Both the position numbers and the translations under genes were made by a program. DNA of 6,652 bases from an uncultured Clostridia bacterium (GTDB lineage Bacteria; Bacillota_A; Clostridia; Christensenellales; Aristaeellaceae): NCBI GenBank assembly GCA_947166205.1, contig CAMVDI010000102.1:1-6652 (forward strand), in the 5' to 3' direction. The notes under the pieces are model-generated. The model did no database searches and was not told the DNA's origin. It saw nothing but the letters and a program-made list of their open reading frames with translations. Of the stretch, positions 6,651 through 6,652 are shown piece after piece. Within the stretch, counting starts at the first letter, position 1. Every line of letters starts with the position of its first letter.

Positions 6651-6652
6651 CG

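Noticed and set aside
1..6652. tRNA, rRNA, CRISPR arrays, insertion sequences
   Set aside because: I saw no spaced direct-repeat array, transposase motif, terminal inverted repeats or cloverleaf-like sequence; almost all of the window is taken up by four genes.

Overview
The window looks like a chromosomal segment of a GC-rich member of the Firmicutes, most likely an uncultured gut-type clostridium. Four things point that way: a eukaryote-like (type 2) isoleucyl-tRNA synthetase, an LplB/LplC-type carbohydrate importer with no ATPase gene beside it, strong G/C-rich Shine-Dalgarno sites, and sigma-A-type promoters embedded in A/T tracts. The coding regions strongly favour G or C at third codon positions, which leaves long but meaningless open frames on the opposite strands. 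The taxonomic placement is an inference.

Layout. Positions 1-2849 hold a minus-strand pair, deoC followed by ileS, 23 bp apart and driven by a promoter at 2916-2944. ileS runs off the left edge, so only its N-terminal 711 codons are present. Positions 2850-3090 are a divergent control region. It holds two back-to-back sigma-A-type promoters, A/T tracts and a GC-rich hairpin candidate, and a near-perfect LacI-family operator lies over the predicted start of the plus-strand transcript. Positions 3091-6621 hold a plus-strand pair of ABC sugar-importer permeases, 15 bp apart. The last 31 bases carry only a small inverted repeat, and the operon may continue past the right edge.

How the genes work together. 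The two permeases should form the heterodimeric membrane channel of a CUT1-type (oligo/polysaccharide) importer. The substrate-binding lipoprotein would be expected downstream, and the ATPase is probably a shared one encoded elsewhere. The operator suggests sugar-inducible repression. deoC (deoxyribose-phosphate aldolase, nucleoside salvage) and ileS (translation) have no obvious shared pathway; they are joined only by transcription.

The main oddity is the first permease. It has 854 residues, where the family usually has about 300. Its first roughly 550 residues appear to be three tandem copies of a four-helix membrane module, each with an outward loop between helices 1 and 2, fused in frame to an ordinary LplB-like permease domain. 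I do not recognise this module, and it is the best candidate in the window for something undescribed.
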